From the NCBI RefSeq assembly GCF_003148765.1, contig NZ_QGGV01000005.1, positions 124,001 through 188,000 on the forward strand: 64,000 nt of DNA, read 5' to 3'. This DNA comes from Silicimonas algicola. Lineage in GTDB: Bacteria > Pseudomonadota > Alphaproteobacteria > Rhodobacterales > Rhodobacteraceae. Positions 61,081-64,000 of the stretch are shown in pieces. The notes under the pieces are model-generated. The model did no database searches. It saw nothing but the letters and a program-made list of their open reading frames with translations, and was not told the origin of the DNA. A program made the translations under genes and the position numbers. Position 1 is the stretch's first letter, and each line of letters starts with the position of its first letter.

Positions 61081-61944
61081 CTAAAGCCTGACCCTGTATT
61101 CCGGCACACCCCGCCCCGTCTCGGGCGCGGCAAAGGTCATGCCGTTGTGCGCCGACGCTGCCTTGTCCTCGACCGACAGCGCTTGAAGGGCCGTGGTGCA
61201 GAAGAGCGTCGACAGGTCCGCTCCTCCAAAGGCCGGGCAAGAGGAATGCGCGGCGTCGACGCGCACCTCGCGAAGGAAAGTCCCGTCCGGCGCATAGCAG
61301 GCCACCCGCCACGCTCCCCATTGCGCGTTCCACAGGTTGCCCTCGGCATCCGTCACCGCACCGTCGGGCCAGAGACCTTCTTCGGTCAGGTCCAGGAAAA
61401 CCTCTGGGTTGCCCTCCGGCCATCCGAAGTCGGCTTCGAGCCTCACCCGCATGATCTTGCGTGTCGGGGTGTCCGCGAAATAGGCGTGCTTTCGGTCGGG
61501 CGAGAAGCAGATGGCGTTCGGGATCGAGATCCCGGGGAACATTTTCCGCAACGCGCCGCGATAATAGCGATAGATCGCGCCCTCGCCGTTCCGCGCATTC
61601 TGCTTCGCCATCGTACCGATCCAGAACCCGCCCCAGGGATCCGCGCGCCCGTCGTTCGACCGCGTCGTGGCGTCGCTCGCCTCCAGCCCCTCGACGTCCT
61701 CGCGCTTCTCGGTCTCGAGGTTCAGAAGGAACAGCCGCGTCTCGGAGGCGATCAGAAGCGTCGCGTCGTCCACCCAGCCCGCCGCCGAGACATGTTCGTC
61801 GAACTGGAGCGTGCGGGTCTTGCCCTTCTCCTGCGTGTGAAGCCGGTGGCCCACGATGTCGAACCAGAAAAGCTGACCCCGCGTCGGATGCCAGAGCGGC
61901 CCCTCGCCAAGCCCGCATCGCGTCGTGTCGAATATCTCGGGCAT
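61081..61944 (-). CDS. SMP-30/gluconolactonase-family lactonase
   Basis: A 287-residue six-bladed beta-propeller that opens sugar lactones with a divalent metal. GLGEGPLWHP provides the first Glu ligand, TTRSNDGRADPWGGFWIGTM the Asn/Asp ligands and WPDGAVTDAEGNLWNAQW the catalytic Asp. The ATG at 61944 overlaps the dgoA stop by 1 bp. In a dgo operon it would convert galactono- or arabinolactone to the acid. It lacks a signal peptide. Confidence 0.92.
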   Translation of the reverse strand: MPEIFDTTRCGLGEGPLWHPTRGQLFWFDIVGHRLHTQEKGKTRTLQFDEHVSAAGWVDDATLLIASETRLFLLNLETEKREDVEGLEASDATTRSNDGRADPWGGFWIGTMAKQNARNGEGAIYRYYRGALRKMFPGISIPNAICFSPDRKHAYFADTPTRKIMRVRLEADFGWPEGNPEVFLDLTEEGLWPDGAVTDAEGNLWNAQWGAWRVACYAPDGTFLREVRVDAAHSSCPAFGGADLSTLFCTTALQALSVEDKAASAHNGMTFAAPETGRGVPEYRVRL

Positions 61945-62543
61945 CACAGCGCCTCCCATGCCTGCACCGCCGCGCGCGCCTTTGCGGCGACTGCCTGTGG
62001 TTTGTCGCCCGGCTTGTAGAGGCTCGATCCCAGGCCAAAGCCATCGGCCCCGGCGCGCACCCATTCCGCGAAGTTCTCCGGTCCCACGCCGCCGACCATG
62101 TAGATCTGCGTCGCGTCCGGCAGCACCGCCCGCACCGCCTTCAGCCCTTCCGTCCCCGGCACGAAGGCCGGGAAGATCTTCAGCCCGTCCGCGCCGGCCT
62201 TCAGCGCCGCGAAGCACTCGGACGGCGTCAGGACGCCCGGAAAGCTCTGCAGTCCCGCCGCCTTCGTGGCGCGGATCACGTCCGCGTCGCAGTTGGGCGA
62301 CACGACCAGCCGTCCGCCCGCGTCGCGGACCTCTTCGACATCGCGCACCGTCAGCACGGTCCCGGCACCGATCAGCGCATGGTGACCGACGGCATGGGTC
62401 ATCCGCTCGATCGAGGTCATGGGGTGCGGCGAGTTCAGCGGCACTTCGATCCGGTCGATACCGGCTTCGATCAGCGCCTCGGCCACCGGTACCGCCTCGT
62501 CGGGGGTGATCCCGCGCAGGATCGCGATGATGGGTCGGCTCAT
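61944..62543 (-). CDS. dgoA: 2-dehydro-3-deoxy-6-phosphogalactonate aldolase
   Basis: A 199-residue class I aldolase splitting KDPGal to pyruvate and glyceraldehyde-3-phosphate. The catalytic E33 in RIEVPLNSP and Schiff-base Lys122 in [10 protein letters not shown] are visible, plus [10 protein letters not shown] and FPGVLTPSE, as in KDPG/KDPGal aldolases. The dgoK neighbour (overlap of 4 bp) supports galactonate use over gluconate. The cytoplasmic homotrimer is the usual form. Confidence 0.93.
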   Translation of the reverse strand: MSRPIIAILRGITPDEAVPVAEALIEAGIDRIEVPLNSPHPMTSIERMTHAVGHHALIGAGTVLTVRDVEEVRDAGGRLVVSPNCDADVIRATKAAGLQSFPGVLTPSECFAALKAGADGLKIFPAFVPGTEGLKAVRAVLPDATQIYMVGGVGPENFAEWVRAGADGFGLGSSLYKPGDKPQAVAAKARAAVQAWEAL

Positions 62544-63445
62544 GTCGTCTCCCTCAGCGTCTCATAGGCCTGCGCCAGCCCCGCCAGCGTGACCCTCGTC
62601 GCATCCGCCGTCTCGGCCACGACGCCCTCTGGCGCCAGCGCCGAGGCATAGAGCCGCGACAGCGAACCGGCCCCCACGACGGCGACCCTCTGCCCCAGCC
62701 AGTAGGGCCGGGCCGCCGTCAGTTCGGCCCCGATCAGCAGCCCCGACAGCCGAGCGCGCGCGGAGGCCGCCGACAGCCCCGCAAGCAGGCTCTCGGCACG
62801 CAGCGAAAACAGCCGTGCCGCCAGCGCCTCGGGCCGCGCCATCCCGTCGCGCACCGCGTCGGCGAAGGCGGCCTCGTCCCAACCGTCGCCGACCGAATGG
62901 CGCAGGACGGACTGGTTCGACAGCAGCGCGAAGATCTCTCCCGTCATGAAGGTGCGGAAGCTGATCACCTCGCCGGCCGAGACATGGACCCATTTCGTAT
63001 GCGTCCCCGGCAGGCAGATCACCCCGTCGAAGCCCGGCGTCTGCGACAGGAAGCCTGCGATCTGCGTCTCCTCGCCCCGCATTACGTCCGCCGGCTGGGT
63101 CTGGCTGAGTCCCGGTAGGATCGCGACCGACAGGCGCGGATCCGACACGTCGGGCCGCACCGCCCCCTGACCGACGGGAGGGCAGGGAACCGCCGCATAA
63201 CCGGCCTCGCGCCAGCCCTGTCGCGCTCCGGCCATGCCGCAGACGACGACCGGCGTCACGCCGCCGCCAAGCCAGTCGCCGATGAGGTCTAGAAGCGCGC
63301 TCTCGTAATCGCCGGGCGACAGCGACCCCATCCCGCGTTCAGACGACGCCTCGGCCAGCATATCGCGTCCGCGCATCGCCCAGGCGCGCAGGCTGGACGT
63401 GCCCCAGTCAACGGCGATCCATTCGGCGGCGATGCGGTCGGTCAT
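62540..63445 (-). CDS. dgoK: 2-dehydro-3-deoxygalactonokinase
   Basis: A 301-residue sugar-acid kinase of the actin-like fold that phosphorylates 2-keto-3-deoxygalactonate. The phosphate loop is [24 protein letters not shown] and [12 protein letters not shown] are strong family marks, with the C-terminal [19 protein letters not shown]. The ATG at 63445 lies 32 bp from the next upstream gene's stop. It is first in the operon dgoK-dgoA-SMP30; no dgoD-like dehydratase is adjacent. Confidence 0.94.
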   Translation of the reverse strand: MTDRIAAEWIAVDWGTSSLRAWAMRGRDMLAEASSERGMGSLSPGDYESALLDLIGDWLGGGVTPVVVCGMAGARQGWREAGYAAVPCPPVGQGAVRPDVSDPRLSVAILPGLSQTQPADVMRGEETQIAGFLSQTPGFDGVICLPGTHTKWVHVSAGEVISFRTFMTGEIFALLSNQSVLRHSVGDGWDEAAFADAVRDGMARPEALAARLFSLRAESLLAGLSAASARARLSGLLIGAELTAARPYWLGQRVAVVGAGSLSRLYASALAPEGVVAETADATRVTLAGLAQAYETLRETT

Positions 63446-63477
63446 GCGGCGGAGAAGGCGCGAAACCGCGCGGGAAA

Positions 63478-63834
63478 TCAAGCGCGGTCGGGCAGCGCGG
63501 TGCGGACCTTCTTCGGAAGACCGGCGCGGACGATGTCGTACGAGGTCACGATCCGGTGCCTCAACTCGTCCAGGTCGCCATCCTCGGGCAGCTTCACCCA
63601 GCTTCGGTGGAAGTATGGCGCGCGCTCGCCGACGCCGGTCTCGATCAGCATTTCCGCCGTCTCGACGTCTGCGCATTTCACGGCCACGCCCGTCATCGCC
63701 GCGCCGATGCAGGCGAACATCTTGCCGCCCACCTTCCAGGCGTCATGCCCGCCGCCCCAGGGGTCGGACACCTCGGCCCCCGGAAGCTCCCGGCTGATCG
63801 CCGCCACCTGCGCGCGGAACGTCTCGTCTCCCAT
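63478..63834 (-). CDS. MmcQ/YjbR-family DNA-binding-like protein
   Basis: A 118-residue protein of the YjbR (CyaY-like) fold. GAEVSDPWGGGHDAWKVGGKMFACIG, KCADVETAEMLI and APYFHRSWVKLP, then YDIVRAGLPKKV match the family well. Members bind DNA weakly, but their role is unknown. It is divergent from ybeY by 47 bp. Confidence 0.9.
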   Translation of the reverse strand: MGDETFRAQVAAISRELPGAEVSDPWGGGHDAWKVGGKMFACIGAAMTGVAVKCADVETAEMLIETGVGERAPYFHRSWVKLPEDGDLDELRHRIVTSYDIVRAGLPKKVRTALPDRA

Positions 63835-63881
63835 GTCGCCGACCCTAGCGGCCTCCGCGCGCCGCGTGTAGGGGAAACGGC

Positions 63882-64000
63882 ATGACCGTCGAGTGCATCA
63901 TCGAGGACGACCGCTGGCAGGCTGCGGGGATCGAAACGCTGGCGACTCGCGCCACCGACGCCACGCTTGCACACCTGGGCCTGAAGCCCGGTGACTGGGA
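63882..64000 (+). CDS. ybeY: Endoribonuclease YbeY, 5' part
   Basis: The first 39 codons of a gene cut by the window end: TVECIIEDDRWQAAGIETLA and LAHLGLKPGDW fit the N-terminus of YbeY, the zinc-dependent endoribonuclease that matures 16S rRNA and checks ribosome quality. The catalytic H-G-x-L-H-L-x-G-Y-D-H region would lie beyond the window, so assignment rests on the N-terminal pattern. ATG follows GGGGAAA. Confidence 0.75.
   Translation, partial: MTVECIIEDDRWQAAGIETLATRATDATLAHLGLKPGDW

Noticed and set aside
1-64000. CRISPR arrays, insertion sequences, prophage genes
   Set aside because: No spaced direct repeats, transposase motifs or phage structural genes were recognised on either strand.

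Overview
This 64 kb window is a high-GC (by eye about two thirds GC) chromosomal segment of an alphaproteobacterium, most likely a member of the Rhodobacteraceae/Roseobacter group. The main pointers are a class I lysyl-tRNA synthetase, an NDUFS4-like complex I accessory subunit, DUF6782 and GH28-related proteins of a type I associate with this family, a Tad-pilus tadE/tadG pair, and a protocatechuate (pca) operon. Assignments rest on motif recognition only; no database search was run.

Layout. 1-13 kb holds mixed housekeeping and small stress or unknown genes: HugZ-like end, two zinc metallopeptidase-like genes, UspA, a frame-broken GH28-related beta-helix gene, class I LysRS, a TerB-like protein, a PBP4-type DD-peptidase, nadD, and a NYN RNase-like/DUF2442 pair. 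13-18 kb holds an AT-rich, probably imported HEPN-like gene directly behind uvrB, then the complex I subunit, a YegP-like protein, a TetR regulator and tRNA-Arg(TCT). 18-25 kb is an envelope block: an EF-hand protein, a SurA-like/PDZ protein cut by an in-frame TAG, tadE/tadG, and a PepSY protein with a PhoP/PhoQ-like two-component system.

25.8-44 kb is a surface-polysaccharide and secretion island. It carries a GT4, an RTX calcium-binding protein, a GT2-methyltransferase fusion, a sulfotransferase-like protein, a DUF707 protein, a two-domain glycosyltransferase split by an in-frame TGA, a priming sugar transferase, a type I secretion adaptor and its frameshifted ABC ATPase, a GT2, and a capsule exporter (KpsM / KpsE-KpsT type) arranged divergently.

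44-55 kb is catabolic: an enolase-superfamily sugar-acid dehydratase, an alcohol dehydrogenase, a TbpB-like lipoprotein, the pcaDCHG-hydrolase-pcaB operon for protocatechuate degradation, and a dehydratase/hydrolase/2-haloacid-dehalogenase operon. 55-64 kb has an FKBP prolyl isomerase preceded by a compact predicted three-way-junction RNA, a phytanoyl-CoA dioxygenase remnant, a nucleotidyltransferase/unknown/GT2 operon, a LysE exporter, a dgoK-dgoA-SMP30 operon for 2-keto-3-deoxygalactonate metabolism, a YjbR protein and the start of ybeY.

The most notable observations are the 53-nt three-way-junction candidate before the FKBP gene, the four large genes each broken by a single base change (all surface, envelope or secretion genes, none housekeeping), the sequence module shared by two polysaccharide genes, and the AT-rich HEPN-like gene tucked behind uvrB.
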